A stretch of 64,000 nucleotides of DNA from Pseudonocardia petroleophila (GTDB taxonomy: Bacteria > Actinomycetota > Actinomycetes > Mycobacteriales > Pseudonocardiaceae): contig NZ_CP060131.1 of NCBI RefSeq assembly GCF_014235185.1, positions 1,991,501 to 2,055,500 of the forward strand, in the 5' to 3' direction. A model generated the notes under the pieces. It saw only the letters and a list, made by a program, of their open reading frames with translations. It ran no database searches and was not told where the DNA came from. Position numbers and translations under genes: made by a program. Of the stretch, positions 34,341 to 43,000 are shown in pieces. How positions within the stretch are numbered: the stretch's first letter is position 1; each line of letters starts with the position of its first letter.

Positions 34341-34909
34341 CCGCCGCGTCGACACGGGCGACCCTCCGCGAACCGGTGGCCGGGCACCAGCACCCGGACG
34401 ACTTCCGGCACCGGGCGGCGTGTCGCTCGGTCGATCCGGAGGTGTTCTTCCCGACGGCCGTGCAGGGCCGGGAGGTCGATCGGCAGGTACGGATCGCCAA
34501 GGCGGTGTGCAACGGCTGCCCGGTGCGTACCGAGTGCCTCGACTGGGCGCTCACCCGCCTCCCGGACGGGATCGCCGGCGGGATGACGGAGCACGAGCGC
34601 CGCCAGGAGCGGACCCGTCGGCGCGGCGCCCGACGCCGCCGCCCCGCAGCGGAACGACCCGCTGGTGGGACGCGCGCCGAGGTCACCCGGGCCGGCCGGG
34701 CCGCGCTCGCCGCGGGGATGGACGTGCACGAGGTGGCCGGGACGTTCCTGGTCAGCCTGCGCACCGCCCAGCGGTGGGCCCGCACCGCAACGTCCGGAAC
34801 GCGCGGCCGACGCAGGACGGAGGGGAGCGCCGGCGGCCACCGGGCTCCCCTCCAGATCTCCCACACAGCAACCCAGGCAGGGACACGAGCGGAAGGGAAC
34901 CGAGCGTAG
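34337..34909 (+). CDS. WhiB-family transcription factor with C-terminal extension
   Basis: This 190-residue protein has the four iron-sulfur Cys of the WhiB family: one in RAACRSVDPEVFFP and three in CNGCPVRTEC (about residues 30-65). The turn GIAGGMTEHERR follows. WhiB proteins bind sigma factor and sense redox or act as regulators. After a basic stretch a further helical segment (about 115-150, AALAAGMDVHEVAGTFLVSLRTAQRWAR) looks like an added helix-turn-helix, making the protein about twice usual length. It probably controls element transfer. Confidence 0.85.
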   Translation: MTAASTRATLREPVAGHQHPDDFRHRAACRSVDPEVFFPTAVQGREVDRQVRIAKAVCNGCPVRTECLDWALTRLPDGIAGGMTEHERRQERTRRRGARRRRPAAERPAGGTRAEVTRAGRAALAAGMDVHEVAGTFLVSLRTAQRWARTATSGTRGRRRTEGSAGGHRAPLQISHTATQAGTRAEGNRA

Positions 34910-35305
34910 ATGAACACCCCCGACGAGCACGACGACCGACCGAAGGCGGTCCAGTTGGGCGAAGCCGGCGCCGAGGCGTGGGTGACGGCCGTCCGTCACC
35001 AGCTCGACGCGTCGGCGGACCACAGCGACTTCTACGCGCTGGGCGGGGACATGGTCGCCACCCTGCGCGCCCTGCACGATCTGGCCCGTCTGCTGGACCG
35101 GCAGGTGCAGCGCTACGGCGAGCAGCGCGGGGTCTACGACGACTCCGGCGAGGTCGACCCGCACCAGCGGCTCACCGCGGCCGCGGTCGAGATGGAGGCC
35201 GTCGCCGACGGCCTGGGCGCGGTGATCTGGTCGGCGGACCGCTACTGGAACGCGATCAGCCACATCGGTGTCGAGGATGCCGCGTCGGCGGAGGTGCCCC
35301 GATGA
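34910..35305 (+). CDS. Hypothetical helical protein of the transfer operon
   Basis: A 131-residue acidic, mostly helical protein with no recognised family. The central segment ATLRALHDLARLLDRQVQRYGEQRGVYDD and the later ITAVEMEAVADGLGAVIWSADRYWNAI-like helix suggest a small bundle. It starts immediately after the WhiB stop, and its own stop overlaps the next start (ATGA). Confidence 0.6.
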   Translation: MNTPDEHDDRPKAVQLGEAGAEAWVTAVRHQLDASADHSDFYALGGDMVATLRALHDLARLLDRQVQRYGEQRGVYDDSGEVDPHQRLTAAAVEMEAVADGLGAVIWSADRYWNAISHIGVEDAASAEVPR

Positions 35306-35682
35306 CCCCGCCGGACCGGGTGCGCGTGATCGGCGGCAGCGGGGCCGTGGTCGACGGGTTGCACCGGTGGATCGACGGTCATGACCCGCACGTGCAGGCC
35401 GCGGTGTGGTTGCTGCTCGCGCACGAGGTGTGGCCGCGCCGCGCGGACTTCCTGCGGGCGTGCGTGAACCGCAGCCCGGATGGCGGGTGGTGGATCGACT
35501 TCCGTGCCGCCCGCACGGCGTTCGACAACGGCGCGTTCGACACCGGGTCGTCGACGGAGCTGGCGGTCCTGGACCTGGCGATCACGTTGGGGACGGACCG
35601 GTTCCGGTTCCGGGCGATGGGCCCGGCCAACGCCCGCGCGGTCGCCACGGCGGTCGCACACGCGGTGGGAGCGGACCGGTGA
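35302..35682 (+). CDS. Hypothetical protein of the transfer operon
   Basis: A 126-residue protein without a known motif: a Trp-rich helical N-terminal half (HRWIDGHDPHVQAAVWLLLAHEVWPRR), then short strands. It overlaps its neighbours by four bases at both ends, so it belongs to the coupled operon. Confidence 0.6.
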   Translation: MTPPDRVRVIGGSGAVVDGLHRWIDGHDPHVQAAVWLLLAHEVWPRRADFLRACVNRSPDGGWWIDFRAARTAFDNGAFDTGSSTELAVLDLAITLGTDRFRFRAMGPANARAVATAVAHAVGADR

Positions 35683-36263
35683 CCGCCCGAGTGGTGCTCT
35701 ACGGCCTGCTCACGATCGTCGCCGGAGCAGCCGCAGTGCTCTCCTTCGCGGCCCTGCGGGACCTGGCCCTGGTGTGCGGGTTCTCCCCGCAGCTGGCCTG
35801 GCTCCTCCCGGTCGTGGTCGACGCGGGCGCCGCTGCGGGCTCGCTGGTGTGGCTGGGCGGACGGACTGCGCGTTCCGCCCGCATCTTCGCCCGCTCGCTC
35901 GCGCTCGCCCTGCTGACGCTGTCGGTGGCCGCGAACGCGCTCGGACACGGCCTGGCCGCGTTCGCGCTCGCCCCGGCCTGGTGGGTCGTCGTCATCGTCT
36001 CCGCCGTCGCTCCGGCCGTCCTCGGGGCCGTCGTACATCTCGCCGTGCTCGTCGGCCGCGTCGACGAGGACGGCGCCCCGGAGTCGGAGGACCCCACACA
36101 GCCGACCGAACGGGTCGGGGAACTGATCGCCGCCGGGGCGGGCCGCCGACGGCTGGCCCGCGAGCTGGGCATCAGCGAGTACGAGGCCCGGCAACTACTC
36201 GACCGCACCCGCACCGAGCCCCACGACCTCGCGGTCAACGGCTCAGGAAGGACGCCGTCATGA
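35679..36263 (+). CDS. DUF2637-domain membrane protein
   Basis: A 194-residue protein with four membrane helices (about residues 4-24, 32-52, 65-88, 97-122) in the DUF2637 pattern, including LVCGFSPQLAWLLPVVVDAGAAAGSLVWL. A cytoplasmic tail carries a helix-turn-helix-like segment (IAAGAGRRRLARELGISEYEARQLLD, about 150-175). DUF2637 proteins are typical of actinobacterial integrative elements and plasmids, where they are thought to help DNA spread. It overlaps its neighbours by four bases. Confidence 0.8.
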   Translation: MTARVVLYGLLTIVAGAAAVLSFAALRDLALVCGFSPQLAWLLPVVVDAGAAAGSLVWLGGRTARSARIFARSLALALLTLSVAANALGHGLAAFALAPAWWVVVIVSAVAPAVLGAVVHLAVLVGRVDEDGAPESEDPTQPTERVGELIAAGAGRRRLARELGISEYEARQLLDRTRTEPHDLAVNGSGRTPS

Positions 36264-38194
36264 ACACCTCCCTGCTCACGCTGTTCGTGGTCCTGGTCGC
36301 GATCGCCGCGATCTCCCATCGCCGGGGCGCCCGCGCGGTGGCCCTCGGATCCGCCGTGCTCGCGGCCCTGCCCGGGTGGGCCCTGATCCGCACCTCCCAT
36401 CCGCTGCTGCTCGCCGCGCTCCTGGTGGCCGTCGCGGGTTGGCTCTGGATGCGGCACGGCCGCACGATGGCCACGGTCACCCGTTGGGGCAGCAGCGCCC
36501 GCCGCAAGGCCGGCGTCGCGTCGACCGGTGACATCGTCCGCTCGGGATCGGCGCTGGCCATGCGCCGCCGCACCCCCCACGTCCGGCCGTCGCTGCGCGC
36601 GAGCTCGCGGCGGGCGCGGCTCGTGCAGCTGGTCCGGCTCCCCGCGGTTTCGGTGGCCGTCGAGCTGTGCCGGGTCGCGGGACTCAGGGTGTGGGCCTCG
36701 ATCGAGGACGTCGTCCTCGCGTTCGGCGGCCCGCGTGTCGGCAAGTCGCAGTGGCTGGCCGGACGGATCATCGACGCCCCCGGCGCCGTGCTCGTCACCA
36801 GCACCCGCATGGACCTGCTGAACCAGACCGCCGCCCTGCGGGCCCGCGTCGGGCCGGTGTCCGTGTTCAACCCCGTCGGGCTCGGCGGGCTCCCGTCGTC
36901 GATCACGTTCGACCCGCTCACCGACTGCGATGACCCCGCGGCCGCCAACGAGCGCGCCGCCGACATGATCGCCGCCGTCAACCGCGGAGGCGGGCCGGAC
37001 CGCGAGTTCTGGGACGAGCAGGGCCGCCGCAACCTCGCCGCACTCATGCACGCCGCCGCACTCGGCGGGCACACGATGGCCGACGTCGGCACGTGGCTGT
37101 CCGCGCTGGACGACCACCAGCAGCGCATCCTGCTGCTCCTGCGCAACCGCAGCCCGGAGCCGGCGTTCGAGGCCGCCGTCCGGCAGTTCATCGGGACGAA
37201 CGAGCGCACCCGCACGTCGATCACGTCCACCATCGCCCCCGCGATCGGCTGGCTCACCCACGCCCCGGCCAGGGAGGCCGCGCGGCCGATCGCCGAGGGC
37301 GGGCGGCCGTTCGTCGTCACCGCGCTCCTCGCCGCGAAGGCGACGGTCTACATGCTCGGCGGCGACGAGGCGCAGGTCGCCCCGCTGGTCTGCGCGCTCA
37401 CCGGCTACATCGCCCGGCAGGCCCGCCGCCTCGCCGACCGGCAGCCCGGCGGCCGGCTCGACCCGCCGCTGTCGCTGCGCCTCGACGAGGCCGCGCTGAT
37501 CTGCCCCATCCCGCTCGACAAGTGGAGTGCGGACATGGGCGGGCGGGGCATCTCGATCGTGGCCTGCTTCCAGAGCCGGGCGCAGTTGGTGGACTGCTAC
37601 GGGGTCGCCAAGGCCGCCGTCACCCTCAACAACTCGGGAGCACGGGCACTGTTCGGAGGCACTGCCGACCGCGACGACCTCAACTACTGGTCGACGCTGG
37701 CGGGGGAGCGGGACGAACCGACGACCACCACCGACATGCACGGGCGGGTCGCGTCCCGCACCACCCGACGGGTCCCGGTTCTCGGGCCCGCGCAGTTGGC
37801 GAACCTCCCGGCCGGGCGGGTCGTGGTGTTCCGCCGGGACATGCCGCCCGTCGTCGGACGGGCCGAGCAGGCATGGCGTCGAGCCGACGTCCACGCCGTC
37901 CACCATCCCGACGCCCTCACCGTCCGCGCCCGGGCCTGGCGGCGCCGACAGGTCGCCCGCACCGCCACAGCCGTCGCCCGCAACACCCGGCCCGCCCGGA
38001 CGTGGGTCGTCGCCCGTCGCCGGGCGGCGACCGGTTGGTGCTCCACGCGCTGGACGGCGCTGCGGGTACGCGTCACCGGGCACGGCGGTCCGGTCCGCTA
38101 CCAGGGCCCGCCCGTCGTCCCCGGGCAGGTGATCCCGTTCCCGCCGCCGGAGGTCCGCCGCCAGAACGACGACCCGTGGGGGGACGCGCGATGA
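36260..38194 (+). CDS. VirD4/TraG-type conjugative coupling ATPase
   Basis: A 644-residue protein with two N-terminal membrane helices (about residues 4-20 and 28-65). Walker A is FGGPRVGKSQW near residue 156. Coupling-protein features follow: GAVLVTSTRMDLL, FWDEQGRRNLAALMHAAAL near residue 250, Walker B-like LSLRLDEAALICPIP near residue 405, and GISIVACFQSRAQL. It probably brings the relaxase-DNA complex to a secretion channel. No VirB4-like ATPase is encoded in the element. Its start and stop overlap neighbours by four bases. Confidence 0.88.
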   Translation: MNTSLLTLFVVLVAIAAISHRRGARAVALGSAVLAALPGWALIRTSHPLLLAALLVAVAGWLWMRHGRTMATVTRWGSSARRKAGVASTGDIVRSGSALAMRRRTPHVRPSLRASSRRARLVQLVRLPAVSVAVELCRVAGLRVWASIEDVVLAFGGPRVGKSQWLAGRIIDAPGAVLVTSTRMDLLNQTAALRARVGPVSVFNPVGLGGLPSSITFDPLTDCDDPAAANERAADMIAAVNRGGGPDREFWDEQGRRNLAALMHAAALGGHTMADVGTWLSALDDHQQRILLLLRNRSPEPAFEAAVRQFIGTNERTRTSITSTIAPAIGWLTHAPAREAARPIAEGGRPFVVTALLAAKATVYMLGGDEAQVAPLVCALTGYIARQARRLADRQPGGRLDPPLSLRLDEAALICPIPLDKWSADMGGRGISIVACFQSRAQLVDCYGVAKAAVTLNNSGARALFGGTADRDDLNYWSTLAGERDEPTTTTDMHGRVASRTTRRVPVLGPAQLANLPAGRVVVFRRDMPPVVGRAEQAWRRADVHAVHHPDALTVRARAWRRRQVARTATAVARNTRPARTWVVARRRAATGWCSTRWTALRVRVTGHGGPVRYQGPPVVPGQVIPFPPPEVRRQNDDPWGDAR

Positions 38195-38322
38195 CCCGCC
38201 ACCACCGCCCGCGCTTCGGGCGGGCGCAGCGACGGCGCGGCGCGGGGTGGCGGCTCCCGCCCGCCGTGGTCCCGGCCCGGCGTTGCGCACCACCCGGCGG
38301 ACGGAGGGGAGGGTCACGATGA
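38191..38322 (+). CDS. Small basic protein (43 aa), coupled on both sides
   Basis: ATG 38191 overlaps the stop of the coupling ATPase (ATGA), and its own TGA overlaps the start of the next gene (ATGA). The product is very basic (Arg-rich: RRRGAGWRLPPAVVPARR). The exact fit between two coupled genes argues that it is translated. It may bind nucleic acid or simply serve to couple translation. Confidence 0.5.
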   Translation: MTRHHRPRFGRAQRRRGAGWRLPPAVVPARRCAPPGGRRGGSR

Positions 38323-38975
38323 CCGCGCCCGATCCCACGGTCGCCGCGCTGGGCCGATCCCTCGCGCGCGCATTGCGCCGGATCGACACGATGGACACCA
38401 ACCTGCTGCAGCTCGCGTCCGACGTCGCCGCACTGCGCACAGCGCTCGCCCCACCGCCGGCCCCGGCCGCGGACCCCGACTTGCCCACCGGCCCGCCACC
38501 GGTCCGGTCCTGGCTGCTCGCCACCGACGTCGAGCAGGCCGTCCGGGACGTGGCCGACCTGGTGGACTGGGTGGGCCACGTGTACGTCCGCTACACCCGG
38601 GCGCAGCTGTCCTCCTGCTGGCTGTGGCACCCCGAGGTCCTCGAGGAGCTGTGGTGGCTGCGGCGGGCGCACGCCGACGCCTACAGCCCCGAGGGCGGCT
38701 CGTGGATGCGTGTCGGGGACTGGCACGACCGTCAACGCCCCGGGGTCGAGCGTCGCGTGAACGGGCTTCTCGGCAAGTGCTCGCTGTCGCGTCACGCGGA
38801 CCGCAACGGGCGCCGTGCCGACGTCGTTGAGCCGGTCCCGCCGCCGCTCGCCGGGCACCAGGCCGCCGTTGCCGCCTGCTGGGTGGCCACCCGCACGGCC
38901 GGGCCTGCGCCCACGGAGCAGGTGCTCGCCGAGGCCGAGCGGGCCGAGTACACGCAGCACCGGGGGAGCCGATGA
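38319..38975 (+). CDS. DUF4913-like protein
   Basis: A 218-residue protein. After a coiled-coil N-terminus (MDTNLLQLASDVAALRTAL, about residues 25-43) comes a region resembling DUF4913: VRDVADLVDWVGHVYVRYT followed by SCWLWHPEVLEELWWLRRAHADAY (about residues 75-125). Such proteins occur beside relaxases and coupling ATPases in actinobacterial mobile elements. Its molecular role is unknown. It overlaps its neighbours by four bases. Confidence 0.68.
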   Translation: MTAPDPTVAALGRSLARALRRIDTMDTNLLQLASDVAALRTALAPPPAPAADPDLPTGPPPVRSWLLATDVEQAVRDVADLVDWVGHVYVRYTRAQLSSCWLWHPEVLEELWWLRRAHADAYSPEGGSWMRVGDWHDRQRPGVERRVNGLLGKCSLSRHADRNGRRADVVEPVPPPLAGHQAAVAACWVATRTAGPAPTEQVLAEAERAEYTQHRGSR

Positions 38976-39469
38976 CCGGATGCAGCGTGCCCGGGTGCGG
39001 GCGCCCCCATCACGCGCGCGGCTGGTGCCGGCCGCACTGGCGCCGCGCCCGTCGCGGCACTCTCCGGCCCGAGGACCCGATCCGCGACGCCTCGGTGGCA
39101 CCGAGCTACTTCACCGTCCGTCGCAGGCTCACGGCCAGACGCGGCCCGGCCGCAGGCCGGGCCTGCGCGGAATGCCCCCGCCCGGCCCAACTGTGGTCCT
39201 ACGACGGCACCGATCCCGACGAGCGGACCGACCCGCCACGCGGCTACCGCTACAGCCTCGACCTCCTCCGCTACCGCCCACGGTGCCGCTCCTGCCACCG
39301 CCGCTCGGCTGCCCGACCGATCGATGCCGAACGCGTCGCCCGGCTCTACCGAGGTGGAGCGAGCTCCGCCGGAATCGCCGCACTGCTCGACAGCAGCCCG
39401 AACACCGTCCTCCGAATCCTCCGAGCCAACGACGTCCCGATCCGATCCAGAACACGCAGAAGCCGATGA
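38972..39469 (+). CDS. Cys/His-rich HNH-like protein with C-terminal HTH
   Basis: A 165-residue protein. The N-terminus C-x3-C-x8-C-x2-H (CSVPGCGRPHHARGWCRPHWRR) recalls phage-type HNH accessory proteins. A second pair, CAEC and CRSC, could close a zinc site. The C-terminal part (about 115-155: DAERVARLYRGGASSAGIAALLDSSPNTVLRILR) is a resolvase-type helix-turn-helix. A DNA-binding role is likely; a nuclease His-Asn-His core is not clear. Confidence 0.6.
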   Translation: MTGCSVPGCGRPHHARGWCRPHWRRARRGTLRPEDPIRDASVAPSYFTVRRRLTARRGPAAGRACAECPRPAQLWSYDGTDPDERTDPPRGYRYSLDLLRYRPRCRSCHRRSAARPIDAERVARLYRGGASSAGIAALLDSSPNTVLRILRANDVPIRSRTRRSR

Positions 39470-39639
39470 CTACGCACCACTCCGAGACCACCAGTCAGCA
39501 GGACGACGACCGAGAGAAGACCCGTACCAACGCGAGCAAGAGCAAGACCCACACCCACGCATCACGATCCCGTGGTGCCGTCGCGGGCCCTGGCGGGCCC
39601 GCTCGGAGAGGCGCATCGGCGCCCAGGAGGACACCGTGA
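39466..39639 (+). CDS. Small hydrophilic protein (57 aa), coupled on both sides
   Basis: ATG 39466 overlaps the upstream stop (ATGA), and the final TGA overlaps the GTG of the next gene. The product is rich in Thr, His, Ser and Lys (DDDREKTRTNASKSKTHTH) and looks disordered. It is the second such micro-gene inserted in the transfer operon with overlaps at both ends. Confidence 0.45.
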   Translation: MTTHHSETTSQQDDDREKTRTNASKSKTHTHASRSRGAVAGPGGPARRGASAPRRTP

Positions 39640-40085
39640 CCCGGACCAGAAGGCACCCGCACTCCGAAGCCGGCTACCCGGCCGAGCGCAGCGGCGCGAC
39701 GTTCCTGGCCGTCGCACAGCGCAACCTCTGCCTCGCCCGCGGGTACAGCCCGGCAGCCCTCGCAGCGGAGGATCCGTGGTGCCCCGATCCGGTGGCCGAG
39801 CTCGCGGCCTGGATCGGGCGGATGGAGGAGGCCGAGCGGTTCCAGCGCGTGGCCGCGCGGCGCTGCGTCGAGGACGCCCGCCGCCACGACGCCGGACCGG
39901 ACCCCCGCTGGCTTTCGATCGACCCTACGGACGCCGCCGAGTTCGCCGACTCGGTCATGCGGGCCCGCGGGGCGATCGCCGCGATGCTCGGCCCGGACCC
40001 CGCCGCCGCGCTGGCGGCCCGGTACGACGTGCTCGTGCGCTGGCGCGCCGACGACGAGGCCGGCGGCTGGAGGCCATCGTGCTGA
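39636..40085 (+). CDS. Hypothetical protein preceding the relaxase
   Basis: A 149-residue helical protein of unknown family, rich in Ala and Arg, with several amphipathic helices (DPVAELAAWIGRMEEAERFQRVAARRC). GTG 39636 has AGGAGG about six bases upstream. Its stop overlaps the relaxase start, so it may be a relaxase accessory protein. Confidence 0.6.
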   Translation: MTRTRRHPHSEAGYPAERSGATFLAVAQRNLCLARGYSPAALAAEDPWCPDPVAELAAWIGRMEEAERFQRVAARRCVEDARRHDAGPDPRWLSIDPTDAAEFADSVMRARGAIAAMLGPDPAAALAARYDVLVRWRADDEAGGWRPSC

Positions 40086-43000
40086 GCATCCACCGCGGGC
40101 ACTCCGTCCGGTACCTCACCGACGAGGTCGCCACGGCGCGCGAGGGCTACTACACCGGCGCCGTCGCGGCCGGGGAGCCGCCCGGGCAGTGGTGGGGCCG
40201 GGGTGCACAGACCCTCGGCCTGACCGGGGAGGTCGACGCCGATCTGATGGAGGCCGTCTACACGCGCCTGCTCGACCCCCGCGACGCCGCCGCGCACAAC
40301 CGGGAGACGTGGGACGAGGCCGCCCCGCTCGCCGCCGGGCACCGGAAGTACCGAAGTGCGGAGCAGATCTACGCCGCGCTGCTCGACGCCCGACCGGACG
40401 CCGGCCCCGAGGAGCGCACAGCCCTGCGGGCCCAGGCCGGACGCTCGGCACGCCAGGCCGTGTCGTTCATCGACGTCACGTTCTCCGCGCCGAAGTCGGT
40501 GACCGTCACCGGCCTGGCGTTCGAGCGTGCCGCCAACGACGCCCGCCTGCGCGGCGACGACGCCGCCGCGCAGGCGTGGGATACCCACTCCCGGGCCGTC
40601 GAGGACGCGATGATGGCCGGTGTCCGCGCCGGGCTGGCCTACCTGCAGGAGCACGCCGGCTACTCCCGCGTCGGCCACCACGGTGGCGGTGCCGGGCGCT
40701 GGATCGACGCCCACGAGTTCGTCGTCGCCCAGTTCTTCCAGCACGACTCCCGCGAGCGGGATCCGCAGTGGCACATCCACAACGCGATCCTCAACCGCGT
40801 CCTGTGCGCCGATGGCGTCTGGCGCGGCGTCGACGGGCGCGCGATCGACGAGCACAAGGCGGCCGCCGGCGCGATCGCCGAGCGGGTCATGGAGGCGCAC
40901 CTCGCGCAGTCGCTCGGAGTGCGGACCGAGACCAGGCCCGACGGGAAGGCGCGCGAGGTCGTCGGCGTCGACCGCGACCTGATGGACCTGTACTCGTCGC
41001 GGCGCGCGCAGATCGGCCCGAAGGCGGCCGAGCTAATCCGCCAGTTCACCGCCGCGCAGGGCCGCGAGCCGTCGCCCTACGAGAAGGTCGTGATCCACGA
41101 GCAGGCGACGCTCGTGACCCGCAAAGCCAAGTCGCACGACGGCGAGACGCGGGAGGAGCAGTTCGCCCGGTGGGAGGAGATGGCCCGCGGGCGGGTGACC
41201 GGTGGGCTCACCGCTCTCGCCGAGCAGTTGGTCGCCCGCGCCCAGGACCCGGGCGAGGACGCCGAGTTCTCCCCGCGGGACGTCATCGAGCGGGCGGTCG
41301 CCGACATCAGCGCGACCCGCGCCCACTACTCGCGTTCGGACATGGTCCAGGCCGTCTCGAACGCGCTGCCCGGGCACCTGGGCGTCGCGCCCGAGGACGT
41401 CGAACCGCTGCTGATGGGACTGACCGATGCTGCACTCGATCTCGCCCAGCGCCTCACACCGGTCGAGGACGCCGACGCGCTGCCCGAGGAGCTGCGGCTC
41501 GCGAACGGCGAGTCGGTGTACGCCCGGCACGGGTCGGTCCGCTACTCCACGCCCGGCCAGCTCGCGGCGGAGCGGTTGCTGATCGCGGCCGCGGTGCAGC
41601 GCGGGGCCCACCGGTTCACCGGGGACCGGGTCGACGAGGTGTGCGGGCGGTTCGCCGAGTCCGGCACGCGCCTGGGCCCGGACCAGGAGGCCGCGCTGCG
41701 CGGCGTGCTGACCTCCGGTGCGCAGGTCGAGGTCCTGACCGCTGCGGCGGGCACCGGCAAGTCGTTCGTCGTCGGAGCGATCGCCGGCGCCTGGACCGAC
41801 CCGGAGGGCGATCCCGATGACGAGCCGCCCCGACGCGTGTTCGGGCTCGCGCCGTACCAGAACGCGGCCGAGGTACTCGCCGGTGAAGGCCTGGCGACCA
41901 AGAACGTGCGGGCGTGGCTCTCGACGCAGAACCGCATCGACCGCGTCCGCCCCGGCCAGAACGCCACCGGCCCGACCGGCGACGACGAGGCGTGGCGGCT
42001 CCGGCGCGGCGACCTGGTGGTCGTCGACGAGGCTGGGACCGCCGAGACCGGCGATCTCGTCGCGGTCCACGCTCGCTGCCAGGCGGCCGGGGCGAAGCTC
42101 CTGCTCGTCGGCGACCCACGCCAGCTGACGGCGATCGGTCCTGGCGGTGCACTCGCCGACATCGGCGAGCACGGCATCACCTACCAGCTCTCCGAGGTCC
42201 GGCGGTTCGACAACGCCTGGGAGGGCCCGGCGTCGCTGCGGCTGCGCGACGGCGACCCCGACGTGCTCGCCGAGTACGCCAAGCGCGGCCGGCTCGTCGA
42301 CGGCGGCACGGCCGAGCAGGCCGAGGCGGCCGCGTCGCGGGCGTGGCTGGCCGACACGCTCGACGGACGTGAGTCGCTGCTGATGGTCGGTACGAACGCG
42401 ACCGCCGCGCGGGTCGCGGCCGGGCTGCGCTCCGAGTTGGTCCGGCTGGGCCGGGTCGAGGAGGACGGCGTCCCGCTCGGCGAAGGGGCGGCGCTCGCCG
42501 ACTGGCGCGGCACGGTCGCCGGGGTCGGCGACCTCGTGCAGGCCCGCGCGCTCGCCTGGCACCTACGCGGGTTCGAGGGCAACACGGCCGCCCCGATCAC
42601 CCGTAAGACGTATCGGGTGCTCGCCACCCGCCCCGACGGTGGGCTGACCGTCGCACCCGTCGATCGCGCCGCCGAGGACGGTGAGCGCAATGCCTGGGGC
42701 GAGATCCTCGGCACGCCGATGCAGCTGCCCGGCACCTACGTTCGCGACCACGTCAGCCTGGGCTACGCCAGCACGAAGGACGCCGCGCAGGGCCGCAACG
42801 TCGACACCAGCCACTCCGTGATCGGCCCCGGCACCGACGCCGCCGGGCTCTACGTCCCGGCGACCCGCGGCCGCGAGCGGAACACGATCTACGCCGTCAC
42901 CCGCCACCTCGCGCCCGACGCCGAGACCGGCGAGACGTTCGACGTCGCCGAGCGCACCCCGGAGGCCGTGCTCGCCGACGGTCTCGCGAACCTGCGCGAG

